In this document: piece after piece, positions 34,323-45,651 of the stretch
How the letters are laid out: each line of letters opens with the position of its first letter
Position numbering within the stretch: the stretch's first letter is position 1
NCBI GenBank assembly: GCA_018466975.1
Contig: CM031557.1
Span: 620,001 to 684,000, forward strand
Source of the DNA: Sparassis latifolia
Lineage: Eukaryota; Basidiomycota; Agaricomycetes; Polyporales; Sparassidaceae
Length of the DNA: 64,000 bases
Reading direction: 5' to 3'
Position numbers and translations under genes: made by a program
The notes under the pieces: model-generated
What the model was told of the DNA's origin: nothing
What the model saw: the letters and a program-made list of their open reading frames with translations, nothing else
The model's database searches: none

Positions 34323-36784
34323 TCAATGTCGCCGCGCACGGTCATTATACGGTACCCTGGAATCCTCGTTCGGCTGATATGGCTGGTCGTTGAACGGTGC
34401 TGGGGGATACTCCATATTCCGCACTGCGTGGTACCGCGGGATACGCCCATCTAATACAAGCTTCGCAACAATCGCGACAAGCACGAGGAGCGTCATGATC
34501 ACCAGGCCAATGATGATGTATGCGTTGCGCGCGAGCTGGCTCGTGTCGACCACAGGTGAGCTGGTGGTACTGACGAGTGCAGACAGGAGCTCTTCGTGCT
34601 CCTCGGGCTCTTCCTCTGGCCGGGCGGTGAAGTGTGGGCGCCGAAGCGAGGTCATGCGGTTCGCACGAATGCCTGTCGGAGCTGGGTCTTCGTGTGTGAC
34701 GGACTCTGGAAAATTTTCTGCTGTTTCTGAGGAGGCTATGGGAAGGTACAGCGTAGTGCTCCTGCTGTGCGTCGTAGGGTCCAAGGAACTCGTCGCGAGA
34801 GGGACGTTGGAAGTGATGACACCGGATGGAGAGGTGAGCGCAGCTTCCCTGGAGGCCGCAGAAGCAGTAGACGGGATGTTGGTACCAGAGATGGCGAGCG
34901 AAGATGAAACGGCGATGCTTGGGACCACGCGGGAACTTGCTGACGAGATCGGCGCCGATATTTGGCTGACCTGCGACTTGAAATCCATGATGCGGAGCGT
35001 GTTCAGGCCTTCAAACTGCCCCCACGCCTTGTTCGAATCCGTGATCTGCGCGAGGCCGCAGTGTGGAGTGAGAACATACAGCTGAGAGAGGAGATGCTAG
35101 TACGCACGGAGAGGAACTGCATGTACGGTCCGTACTCCGCCTTGTTGGTCCAGTTGCCGCAGTGAAACAGGGCGTAGACGTTCCTCAGGAACGTATCGCC
35201 CAGAAGGAAGTCTAGGATGCATGGAAAGAACACTACTAAGCAAGAATCACGGCTCGGCCAGGAGGAGAAACACACCAGTGCCTGATGACTTCGGGTTATA
35301 CACGATGGAGCCGACACAGTAAACACTGCCGTCTGAAGCGATTCTGGGCATGATGGCGTCGAGCGGATCGATGGGGTGGATGGCTTCGCTGTTCGCAGTC
35401 ACGGTCTCCCAACGGCCAAAGCACGACAAGGATGCTGAGCGCACTTACCCGAACTTCATGCTGATGTTCAACTTCGTCGTGCATGGCAGCTCGTACCCGC
35501 CCAATTCCGCGACGAACTTCGCGCCGGGGACGCCCCCATACATTGCGTCAACATAATAAGGCGGCGCGCCCGCTGCGAAACAACTTCACCAGTGTTCCTG
35601 CAGCTCGCAGCTCAGAATAGAGCACTCACTGGTAGTCGTACCGGTATCAACAACAGCGAATGTCTGGTTCGCGTTTGGTGCGACCCACGGGATGCCATTC
35701 AACCTGGACATGATGGAAAACACCTTAACGACCTTTTCCGAAGCAGAGGTGGCATGAAACGCACCCGCCCGAATGGCCAGTGAGGAACTCGCCGTTCACG
35801 TATATGCCGTCTAAGAACGTGAGCCAGGAGTCCGCAACTACAGGAACTTTAGGTGCCTCCGTGATCGCCGCGTACTCGTCCACGAGTTCCGCTTCAAGGT
35901 AAGCGAGCGCGTCAGAGGGTAGACGTGCACCACGGAACATTCACTCACATATGGTAAAGTTTCCTCCAGGAGAGTCGACGAAATCCGGTCGTGCGAGCAG
36001 GACAGTAAAATAAGGGTCTTGATCGGATCCGTAGTCGAATACCTGAAGAACATGGAGACGCCTCTGTATTCCAGCAAACAGAGTGCGCATAGGTACTGAC
36101 GTTGTTCATGAATGGTGTGCCATCATACGAGGTGTTCCCCAATATTCGGTGTATCAGAGAATAATTCAATCTCAGGGCAACGAAGATAAGAGAGGGGTTG
36201 ATCAGCTCGAACGGCTGTACGCACGGGCCAAGTCCTAGAGACCCATCGATGATACCGTGGACCGTATAATTGCTTGCAACAGAAGACACTGAAGACAAAT
36301 AATTCAGAAAAGAAGATCTATTTGTAGGAAAGGGTAACACACCAAGGGCCTGTCCCTCAACGGTGTACCCGCCGAGTGAGACATTTCCAAGCACGATCGG
36401 TCCAGCGACCGGGGATCCGTCACTAGTATGCACACGCATTTTGACCGTGATATCGCAATTAATACAGAACGCGCAAGTCACTCACGCATACGTGGAACTG
36501 TAGTTGTAACCTGTATTGACGATGCCGGGCAGAGTGGCATCCACCCAGAGGTCTGAGCTCCCAGTACCAAGCGCGACGTGGTACGGCGCTCCCTGGATAT
36601 GAACCGTCACAGTATAGATGCTGCCAACATAGGTGAGCCCGTAGTAGCTGTTCGCGTTCGTCTGGTTCACGGTGACAGTTGGTGAGATTGCTGAAGCGCC
36701 GCGGTGCTCGAGGGGAAGGCGGAGAGCACCACTGGACAGTAACAGAAAAGCAGAAAAAATTAATTTGGAGAAAAATCCGAACAT
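34323..36784 (-). CDS. Membrane-anchored A1-family aspartic protease, first catalytic Asp missing
   Basis: Secretory pepsin-like protease. Model from ATG 36784: 36784-36486, 36422-36343, 36288-36101, 36042-35949, 35891-35765, 35703-35630, 35572-35449, 35388-35276, about 35235-35108, 35045-34323. That is 10 exons and about 649 residues. Residues 1-20 form a signal peptide (FSKLIFSAFLLLSSGAL). The first active-site motif reads VALGTGSSDLWV where the family has DTGS: a GGT codon replaces the Asp. The second, FAVVDTGTT, is intact. After the protease domain (LLGDTFLRNVYALF) comes a Ser/Thr-rich stalk, one transmembrane helix (IIIGLVIMTLLVLVAIVAK) and a short basic tail, so it would sit in plasma membrane or vacuole. 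The lost Asp predicts no proteolysis unless it is a sequencing error. Intron 8 is short (40 or 43 nt). Confidence 0.9.
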
Positions 36785-38545
36785 ATTAGCCCAGTTGAAG
36801 GCCTGGGAGGTACAGAGAAGCTCCGATCTGCGGGGACGTCATTATATATGTGAGCTTGTTACTCGGTCGGCGGACGACGCGTGCAAGCGGTATGGGCTGT
36901 GCAGAAACTGTACAGTACATCCTAGCGTTCGTCGCAAGCCTGTGTTATTGATGTGTTTAGCGAGCGGTCTCCAACGAAAGTCCCTCCGGCTGAGTCGGTC
37001 TGCACGTTGGTCAACATGTCATTGTCATTTCCTTGCAGTAGCTGGATGCCACGTACCTCCAAACGTCTGCAGCACTCTATTTCACCTTCAGTGCTACAAG
37101 ATAGAATTCAGACCAATTTTCATTCGCGTTTCCTGAGTGGAACTGAGCTGTGGACAGTTCGGGCTTACCTCGGCCAAGCCCCGAAAGTCTGGTTTCAGAT
37201 CTCAACTCGGAGGCGAAGGAGCTGAAGCCCGCTAGTTCAAGTTAGCCAGAAGTAAATTCAGCGGGGCCATGAGAGTTGGGGCGGATTTCTGCCACAAATT
37301 TGGCAGATTGAGACACTGTTTCGGCGAATTGCGGCAAGTCGGAAAGCAACATCACTGGGCAAAACGCGTCTGTGGCGAAATCACGTGCACAGCCCGCCGC
37401 GTCGCGCTGTCTTGATGCGTATACTCCTCCCACCCTCACCCTCCCTCCTAACCTTTCCCATCTTTTACCTTCTCTCTAACACCTCTTACTTTACTACATT
37501 ACGGTACAATTCTTCGCCGATAGTTTAATGCCTTTGCTTACTCACTGTGGCTGACGAGGTGCTTATTACGTACCTGAGCTACCTGTTAGCGTAGTCAGTC
37601 AATTTTACACGTTTCCTCTTGATGACGGGCAAGTAACTGGTAACTTACTTACATCAAACTTACATACAGCTTGACACAACTTTGCACTGGCCCGGAGACT
37701 CCCGAAGCGTTACACCGAAGTTTGGTAGTTGTGAGCAAGACAAACAACAGTACTCTCTCCGACGTCTCCAAGGTCATCACAGAGCGAACCAAATGTTGCA
37801 TAGGATTGAGAAAACACTGGTTACATGTCAATTAGTAAGCGAGGTATCAACAAGATCCAAAATTCCGAGAACATTAAGATGAACATATTCGACCCAAGCG
37901 ATCATGTTAGACAGGGACCAAGCCAATCTCCTCCCCCTCTTCGTTTTTCCTAGCATGCACTGCCCAGAACCCAAACTCGTACTCAGCACCATCGCCGTGA
38001 CCCTTGCTTGAGTACAGCCAACTGTACTCAACATCCAATGAGAAATAGCCTTCGAACAGTTCCTGTACCTCACCCCCAGTGAAAACCCCATATTACGACG
38101 TCACGCCAGGACGAACCGGAGCGTAGAAGTTCACCTTATATAACAAATTGTCGAGGCAGGTCGAAGCAGGCCGTAGACTTTCAAGACAGCTCGCTCGATT
38201 ACCCTTCAAGCACAAATTCTGGGCTCGATCATTTTACATTCTTATAGAATCTTTACATACCCGACATGCATTTTCCCTTCACTATCGAACATGCCAGTTG
38301 GATTACTTTACGATATTTGCGAAGACAATAATGGGTAGCGGTCATGTGATCTACAGAAACGCGTCATCTCACAATTGTCGCAAACTCGTCCTCACACTTG
38401 TCTTTCCCCCATCTTCCTCAGTGCAACCACGGAGAGTGCGGAAGCCCCCTTCTTCTGTTCAGTTACAATTCTTGTACTACTTCCTTCTGCACTGAAATGC
38501 CACATCTGACAACAGGCTCCTTAACAACCTAACGAGGTTGAACAG
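36785..38545. other. Gene-poor spacer
   Basis: About 1.8 kb without a supportable gene. It includes the promoter of the aspartic protease on the left, a C/T-rich strand segment at about 37430-37500, and short open frames (37828-38091 minus, 38148-38495 plus) that match nothing I know. The AT/GC composition changes abruptly around 37440. Confidence 0.45.
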
Positions 38546-39220
38546 GTGCGCACCCTCGCCGTAGAGTACCTGCCTTGCTCACCCCCGCCCCGCAGTCCGT
38601 CACTGAGCCCGCCGCCCTGCCCGACGCACAGAACACCGTCGACATCGAATCCTTCCACCAGATCCTCGACCGAGGACGACACCCACGATTTTTCCCGCGG
38701 CATGGCCTGGGCCTACTTCTCCCAGGCCAGCACCACATTCACCGAGATGGACGAGGACTGTCGCAGCTCCGTCAAGGACCTCTAAAAGCTCTCCTTCAGG
38801 AGAGAGATGGATCACATACACGGGATATAGGTTTACTTTGCAAGGATTATGGGAAGGCACTTGCACGTAGAACGGCTCCAGTAAGTGCAGAACAACTTTT
38901 TTTGTTCGATTTGGCTAACTATGTCTGAGACAGTACCGAGCAATATGGGAGCAGTACGGTGCGGCGAATGGTACAGGAGCAGCGGGCGGGACGCGAGCGC
39001 CAGAGATTCGAGGGCATGAGCGCAGCAGCTACCGCGGCAGCAAAGGCAGAAAAGCAGCAGCAAAGGTGGTAAAGAAGGCATCAAAATCTACGGACGAGGA
39101 TTCCGAAAAGCCCGTGCGTGCGGCGCGTGGAAAGGCGAAGGTAAGTTCATTGTAGATTTCAATTGGGCATGGGTCGCATGGCTAACTATGTAATATAGGT
39201 GTCTACTGGTGTCACTTAGT
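38546..39220 (+). pseudogene. YPD1-like HPt phosphotransfer fragment fused to a lysine-rich open frame
   Basis: At 38600-38785 two adjacent frames encode the start of a histidine-phosphotransfer protein: NTVDIESFHQILD in one frame, then EDDTHDFSRGMAWAYFSQASTTFTEMDED in the next, one extra base separating them. In intact YPD1 proteins the phospho-accepting His lies about 25 residues further on; here the similarity stops at a TAA near 38782, so the active site is missing. The first frame stays open past the break to 38879. It can be joined by a GT-AG intron (38880-38935) to YRAIWEQYGAANG and a Lys/Ala-rich tail (GRKAAAKVVKKASKS) up to a second intron at about 39140. This is most simply a truncated gene copy fused to unrelated sequence. 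Whether it is transcribed is unknown. Confidence 0.6.
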
Positions 39221-39451
39221 AGCGACCACAACAAGATTGCGATTGGTTCAGGAGCAGCAGGCCGGGGCGGTGGTCAGCTGATGGGATGTGAGCAGCGGAT
39301 GGCGGGCGATCGGCGGGTGGGGTACGAGCAGCGGGTGGGTACGAGCAGCGGGCGGGCTGATATGCGATGGTACGTGCAGGACGGACCACGTTGAAGCAGA
39401 GCGAGCGGTGTCAAAGTAGAACGAACCGTATCACATTCAATCAAATTTTCA

Positions 39452-40483
39452 CTAGCTAGTACAAAAATTGGATGCATATTCAACAGATGTACGACCTGAT
39501 GCGATTTCCATCGTGGCTGTCGCGAGCACCTCGATCTGACGTGAACTGCTTCGTCTCGCTTCGTCCAGGATATCATATAGTTCACTTTTCGTACGAGATC
39601 GAAGCAGAACGCGGCATTGACCTGGTTCGTTCTGCTTCGCCCTCGCAATACGGCATTTTGACTGGGCCTCACCCGTGGGCATTGCCTTAGCCCACACCCT
39701 GGTCATCTTGAACACTCCCTCAGCGGAGTCAAATCCACAGTGGCTGCCCTCGAGTGTCGTCGTGGCAGAAATTCCAGGGCCTTCCTGAGAGGAACCCGGA
39801 GTTTTGAACTTCCCGCGTTCGGCTCTAGTAAATGATAGCTTCTTCTCCTTGGTGACAAAGTTCATCTCGACATCCAACGCCTCCTCACTCATCGGGTCCT
39901 CCACCTGGCTGCATTCAAACTTTCCTGCAGAGGTGGCGCCGGCAGGGAGGTAACAGCGACCGCTGGAGTCCGGCTTCGCCTGGTACGTCAGGATGGTTTT
40001 GTAAAGCTCTTCGTACTGCGGAGTAGTCTGACCGGAGGGCAGACAGACTTTAGTGAGGAACGGGAGGGTGGCGGCGTAAATATCGAAGTTTCCAGAAAAC
40101 TTGGGCTCGGGTATTTCTGCCTCCTGCCGGGGTGGGGCACAACATACATCAGAACGAGGCGTCAACCATGACCAGGGCTAAGTGGAAGAAATACTCACTT
40201 TGTCCGGTGCACTCGCGCTTGCTTTGGCGGACTAGAGGAGTTCGGCTAAGAACTTGGTATCTCCTTGTGCAATAACTACAGCACGTACCTCTTCTGTCGC
40301 CTTCATACGTTTCGCAGGCTTTGCCTGTGGCACGTCCACGGTTTCGTCAGCAGTCCGCTTGCCCTTCTTCTTCGGCGTGACCGCCCCCACTTTAGCCTTC
40401 GCTGCTCCCTTCGTCTTCTAGATAAAAATAAGAGCTAAGGGATGAGTTCTTGAGTAGATAAATATATAAACACAAACCGGCAT
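39452..40483 (-). CDS. Hypothetical small basic protein, lysine-rich N-terminus
   Basis: Model from ATG 40483: a 6-nt first exon (Met-Pro, 40483-40478), then 40417-40289, 40231-40199 and 40123 leftward, with GT-AG introns of 57-75 nt. The N-terminal 55 residues are KAKVGAVTPKKKGKRTADE-like, rich in Lys/Ala, with KPAKRMK that could act as a nuclear localisation signal. The rest is a globular domain (NFDIYAATLPFLTKV, GRCYLPAGATSAGKFECS, FVTKEKKLSF) that I do not recognise. The open frame reaches 39452 (279 residues), but the last 75 codons contain inverted and direct repeats and are doubtful; a donor site GTGAGG near 39680 could lead to a different end. A chromatin or RNA-binding role is only a guess from composition. 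Confidence 0.6.
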
Positions 40484-41126
40484 TTCGCAAGGGAGATTCC
40501 GTCGTATTCGATATGCAGAGCCAACGGTGAGCGAGGAGCGTTGGGAGGGTGAGAGACGCGACGCGACGTGTCTCGATCAGTCATTATGAATTACTGGTGT
40601 TTGTTCCCAACAAACAAATGCACCGCCGCAACCGCAAGCTGTGCATTTCTCTTGTCTCCAAAGTAACGAGAGAAGCGCCGCCTTCTCGTGGCAGAGACCT
40701 TGCTTGCCACCGCATAGATTCGAACTTGAGACGTCGCAAGCCGAGTCGGGACTTGTCGTGCAAGATTCAGATGCACGGAAGGAACCGGCGGGGAGTCGAA
40801 AGATGCGACAATTAAAGAGGGTGGAGGGAGACCTTGCAAGCATGGCAAGGTAAATCATTCAGTTCAAGTACTCCCATGCTGGCATGACACGTTCATTCCA
40901 GACAAGCACTTGTACCATACTAAATGATTTTCGCTGAGGTAACGTTATTGTTATGAAGCACCGTCCGACACAGCTCTGCAGCCACGGCGCCACGGTCAGC
41001 GTAATCTTTCTTCCACGCAAAATGATCCATCTGCGATCGTACGATTCACATCGATCTTGCATTTGCATTGTGCACTTGGATTGCATAGACGAAGGGAGTC
41101 GACGAAGGAACCACAATATTGTCGCA
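40484..41126. other. Divergent intergenic region
   Basis: This stretch lies between the basic-protein gene (minus) and the decarboxylase gene (plus), so it holds both promoters. Several overlapping open frames on both strands at 40549-40858 are short and unrecognised. Nothing else can be supported. Confidence 0.5.
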
Positions 41127-43229
41127 ATGGATATCGAGGCGTGAGGATTTCCATGATTTCCTGCTAGTTCATAGGTGTCTGACATGGGTGTCACGGTTGT
41201 GATCGTCGATCGTACCCGTAAACGACAATGTTCTTCACAGTTTCCGCAAAGCAGGCTATGCAGCGATTGACAGGATATGTGACTACTACTCCACCCTCCA
41301 AGGTCGCCCGGTAGTGCCGTCTGTCCAGCCAGGTTTCCTCACCAACGCGCTGCCCAGTATGCCTAGACTCATCACTGTAATACGGTCTTGAATATAAGGT
41401 GAAAATTTTAGCTAGCCCTCCTGAGGTTGGAGAGGATTTCGAAGTCATTGCCGACGATTTCCAGAAGCTCATCATTCCGGGTATGCCGAACATCTTAGTT
41501 TAAATGCTCTTGCACTGAGATTAATACGGTTATGGAATCGCAGGCCTCACTCACTGGCAACATCCTTCATTCTTCGCCTTTTTCCCGACCGCAGGCACAT
41601 TTGAAAGCATGCTGGGTGATCTGCTGTCAAGCAGCGTCAGCAATCCTGGATTCAACGCAAGTTCTTCAACGTATGATGATTAATCACCCAACTGATCAAA
41701 TGTAGTGGCTGGCGAGTCCCGCTTGTACAGAGCTGGAAATGACGATGATGGATTGGTGCGCGAAACTCCTCGGGTTGAGCGACGAATTCCTCAACAGTTC
41801 ACAAACCGGAGGCGGTGTTATTCAGGTGAGCTGTGGCAGCCGTCTTCCACTGCATGGATTGTATCTAACATGCGTGTCGCTAGACATCATCCTCCGATGC
41901 CCTCTTGGTAATCACGGTTGCAGCGCGTGCACGCTATTTGCGTGGGCATCCGGGTACGAAGCTGGAGGACCTCGTCATGTACGTGTCCTCGCAGACGCAC
42001 TCCATGGGCGTCAAGACGGGGCTCGTATTCGGCCTTGCGTGCCGCGTACTGGAAGTCTCTGCGGCCGATGGGTATGGTCTACGTGGAGCGACGGTGAAGA
42101 GGGCCTTGGAGGAGGACCTCTCCAACGGCAAGCATCCTTTTCTCGTAGGTAACCGAACATCTTTTCCCCTCTCTGCGAGTTTGTTTGGTTGAAGAATCTG
42201 TTTGATGCAGTTGGGTCTGTCGGGACAACTTCGTCCGCTGCAATCGACCGCGTGGGCGAGATCGGTGAAACCTGTGAGTGCAGCTCACATCACAAACTTC
42301 GGCTTAAAATTTATCACCTCATTCTCAGTGCGAGAATACCCGTCTATCTGGTTCCACGTAGACGCTGCGTGGGCCGGCGTGGCACTTTCTTGCCCCGAAA
42401 ATCGGGAGATCGCCCAGCTCGCGAGCATCAACAAGTATGTTGACTCGCTTGGCACTAACTTCCACAAGGCATGATTGCATAACGTTGTCGATAATCCCGT
42501 TCTGTGCTCACGGTGTACACGTAGTGGGGCCTGGTCAACTTCGATGCCACGATGCTGTGGGTAAGAAGCAGAGAGGATTTGACAGAGGCGCTGGAGGTGA
42601 CTCCACCTTTTTTGCGGACCAAACAGGGCGATGCGCGTATGTACATAATCCAAATGGCAAGCGAGACTCCTTCGCTGAAGCCGATTGTACAGGAGCCGTC
42701 GTTGATTATCGCAACTGGAACCTGGGACTCGGAAGACGATTCCGCTCGCTGAAGGTCTGGTTCGTGCTGAGGAGCTACGGCGTGGAGGGGTTCCAGAAGC
42801 ACATCCGTAAGGTGAGCAAGGCTCCTCCTGCCAGTCAGCTCGAAATCTGAATTTTGCTTTCAGGGCATCGCGCTGAATAACCACTTCGTTTCGCTCGTAT
42901 CCGCGTCCCCGCTCTTCTCGCTTGTTGCCCCGCCATCATTTGCGCTCACCGTATTCCGGCTGACGCCGCAGACCGTGCTGCCCGTATCTACGGCCCCGCT
43001 CACGGAATCGCTATTAAATGACGTAAACCGCGCGCTCTACGTGCGCATCACGGCGCGGCCGGAGATCCTGCTGACGCAGACGGTGCTTAACGGCACGGTC
43101 TGTTTGCGCTTTGCGGTCGGCGCAACACGGACAGAGACAGAGCATGTCGAAATGGCATGGCAGCTGATCCAGGAGGAAGCAGGGGTGGTCGTCGAGGAGT
43201 TGAAACAAAGATTGGCTAGCAGTGGTTAG
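41127..43229 (+). CDS. Aromatic L-amino-acid decarboxylase (group II PLP enzyme)
   Basis: Pyridoxal-phosphate decarboxylase turning an aromatic amino acid (Tyr, Trp or Dopa) into its amine. Exons: 41127-41140, 41241-41356, 41412-41480, 41544-41656, 41706-41825, 41884-42148, 42211-42273, 42329-42468, 42525-42636, 42693-42811, 42864-43229. That is 11 exons, phase consistent, 498 residues, the usual length. Motifs: ITDFxK-type start ([16 protein letters not shown]), [65 protein letters not shown], and TNFHKWGLVNFD carrying the Schiff-base lysine. All cofactor residues look intact. Introns 4 (41657-41705) and 8 (42469-42524) start with GC instead of GT. No biosynthetic cluster surrounds it, so primary or signalling amine metabolism is likely. 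Substrate cannot be decided from sequence alone. Confidence 0.95.
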
Positions 43230-43640
43230 TCCTCACTCTGGTATAATGCGGGCACCGTATAGAATCCAACTCCGTATAAATTGATACAAAGCAATAAAGT
43301 ACCAAGTACTAGAGTAATCCAAGAAACCTGACGTACGGCGTTCGCACTATTGCAGTCCTCCAGAATGAAACGTCATGGCATACAAACCAATGATCTCGCC
43401 GAAAACCATTTGCCAGTTGTATCGGCCTTCCCCCAAGCCCTGTTGCATGTAGGAAGCTGGCAAGGCCAGAGAGCGATCAGGGTGCTGCTGCACTCCGGAT
43501 TGACTGAGGCATGCTCCGGTGAACCGCTTACAGCCTTGGACCAGAAAACGAAAGCTGAATGTCTCCCATAAGTGTATGGTTGTCAGTTGCCATTAGTACC
43601 TTGTCTGCGCGTGAGCAGGCACTGCACCATCTCCAGCTCG
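43230..43640. other. Convergent 3' spacer
   Basis: 411 bp between the stop of the decarboxylase (plus) and the stop of UPF3 (minus). No conserved coding or RNA gene is seen. Confidence 0.5.
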
Positions 43641-45344
43641 CTACCCAGATCCCCTCATCCCACCTCGACCTCTGCCTCTGCCCCGAGGGCGCGGCCCCCC
43701 TCGCACAGCGCCGCTATCCTCCTGCGGAAGGCCAGAATCATCCAGCGGCCCATCGCCCGGTCGCGTAAGGATCTTCGGCGGCTGTTGCTGACCGTCTCGC
43801 TGCAAGATGAACGGAGCTGGTGCAGGCGCCGCAGAAGTTACGAGAGGAGCGCGGGATATCTGAGGGAGCAGGGCAGCATTAGGCACTGCAGGCCGCTTCT
43901 CAGCCCTCCCTTTCCTCTTAGGAGAGGTATCCATATTACTACTGCTCGGAGTAGTTCCGGAGGCAGCAGCGGCGCCTTCGTCTGGCAGGGCACGCCCCTT
44001 TTCCCTCTCTCTCTTAGACTTACGCTCACCAGGCCCAACGCCCGCCTCACTCAGGGCAGCCTCGAACTGGCGTGAGGCGAGCCCGAGCATGGGACGTGTC
44101 CTCCGGGCGGGTGCCGGCTGCACAGGCGTGTCGCTTTGCGCTGCAGGAGCATCTGCGGACGCCGTTGTGGGAGGGTCTCCGACAGCAGTCGCCGTAGGGT
44201 TAGACGGGGAGGGCTTGTGCTGTTGGCGCTCGCGAGGAGGACGCGGAGCCTTGGGTTGTGTTGAACCGGCTGGTTGCTTAGCAGGTGCACCAGTAGCGGC
44301 GGCCTTGGCAGGCGCATTCACACTGGGTGCACCAGGCTGACCCTGCTGTTGCTGATGCTGATGTGCAGCCTTTGCAGCTTTCTTTGCGGCCTTCTTACTC
44401 GTTTGTGACTCCGCAGGTTTCTGTGCCGGCATTTCGCCCTTCTTTTTCGCATCTTCCTTCTTCCCCGCACTATGTCCGGTGGGACCGGCCTGATCTTTAT
44501 AATGAGGGTGATTGCGGACAATGGCTTCCTTGTCTTTCTGCGCCGACTTCTCGGCCTTCAAAGCTTCCAGTAGCGGAGTAGTAGTCGGCGGTGGCGGCGG
44601 CTGGGCTGCAGCAACTAGAGAAGGCAGTCAGGTTGCACACTGGGAGGATAGTACGAATCAATCTTACTGAGCGTATCCAGGTTCTCCGCATCGAAGGGCT
44701 TGGTGGAGCTGTCCTTCAGAGACTCCAGGAATGAAATGTAATCCTCGTCTGCTTGAGATTCAGGAAGTAGAATCAGAATGTCATGGATTATACGAACCCT
44801 TCTCAATGGTGGCAAGCCTGCTATCCGCTTTCTTCTTCTCCGCTGGTATCTTCTGGTAAGGCGCAAACTCCACCACAGCAATTGACTCATTTCCTGAAGT
44901 ACGATGAAGACCCTCGAGTGATCATGAGGTTACCCGACGCACCAGCTTTGTCTCTGAACATATGCCCGTCGTACTCTCGGCTAAACTCCCCGAGAATCTC
45001 TTCATCCTTGAAGGTGATGTATGCGCGCGATGGAATGTTCTCCTTGTTTAGCCTGGCCTCACTCACTCTTTCAGACGGGATTCATCTCTGATGCTACGAG
45101 TCGCTCACCGTTTCTTGAACTTCCCCTGATAGTACACCTTCCACTGGACGGTGTCATCTGTAACCCACTTCTGTACGCTCTGCCAGAACACATCTTCGGG
45201 CAGATTGGGAGGCAGCCGGCGGACTACGGTCTTCAAACGATCGCTCTGCGGCTTGTTCACAACCTTCGCCTTCTTCTCTTTCTCCTTGGCCTTTGGTTTT
45301 AGGTTGGGGGCTGGGGCTGCATTGCTATGCTCGGTGGGAGACAT
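43641..45344 (-). CDS. UPF3: UPF3 / SMG4-type nonsense-mediated mRNA decay factor
   Basis: Bridges UPF2 and the ribosome or exon junction in nonsense-mediated decay. Exons from ATG 45344: 45344-45109, 45052-44943, 44893-44798, 44751-44668, 44614-43641; four introns of 46-56 nt, phase consistent, 499 residues. The conserved RNP-like SMG4/UPF3 domain covers about residues 25-150: LKTVVRRLPPNLPEDVFWQS, NKENIPSRAYITFKDEE, YDGHMFRDK, SIAVVEFAPYQKIP, DEDYISFLESL. The C-terminal two thirds are low-complexity (Pro/Ala/Lys/Gln) and end in an Arg-Gly tail (RPRGRGRGRGG) suited to RNA binding. SYF2 lies 307 bp upstream on the same strand; UPF3 has its own promoter there. Confidence 0.93.
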
Positions 45345-45651
45345 CTTGCTCGCTGTTAGCCTGGAATCGCAATGGCGGGCAATTGATGAGTAAGTCTGTC
45401 GATGATTTGACAATACGGAAGGAATCGGTCGTAATCTTACACGACAGCGCGCGTGTATACGAGCGGCACACACAAGTGGCTCACAAGCGCCCACATCCGT
45501 TCGAATCGATATTTTTTCCACCTCCACATCATGCATGCGCCATATATGATGACAGTGATACAGTGATACATAGTATGCATTAGCGTCCGTATTTACAATA
45601 GATACAATGACATGAAACGGAAGTGAGCAAATACACCTCAAGCACGAGACC

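Noticed and set aside
40680..40760. Possible tRNA because of a GATTCGAACTT word (B-box like)
   Set aside because: No matching T-stem, anticodon arm or acceptor stem can be drawn on either strand.
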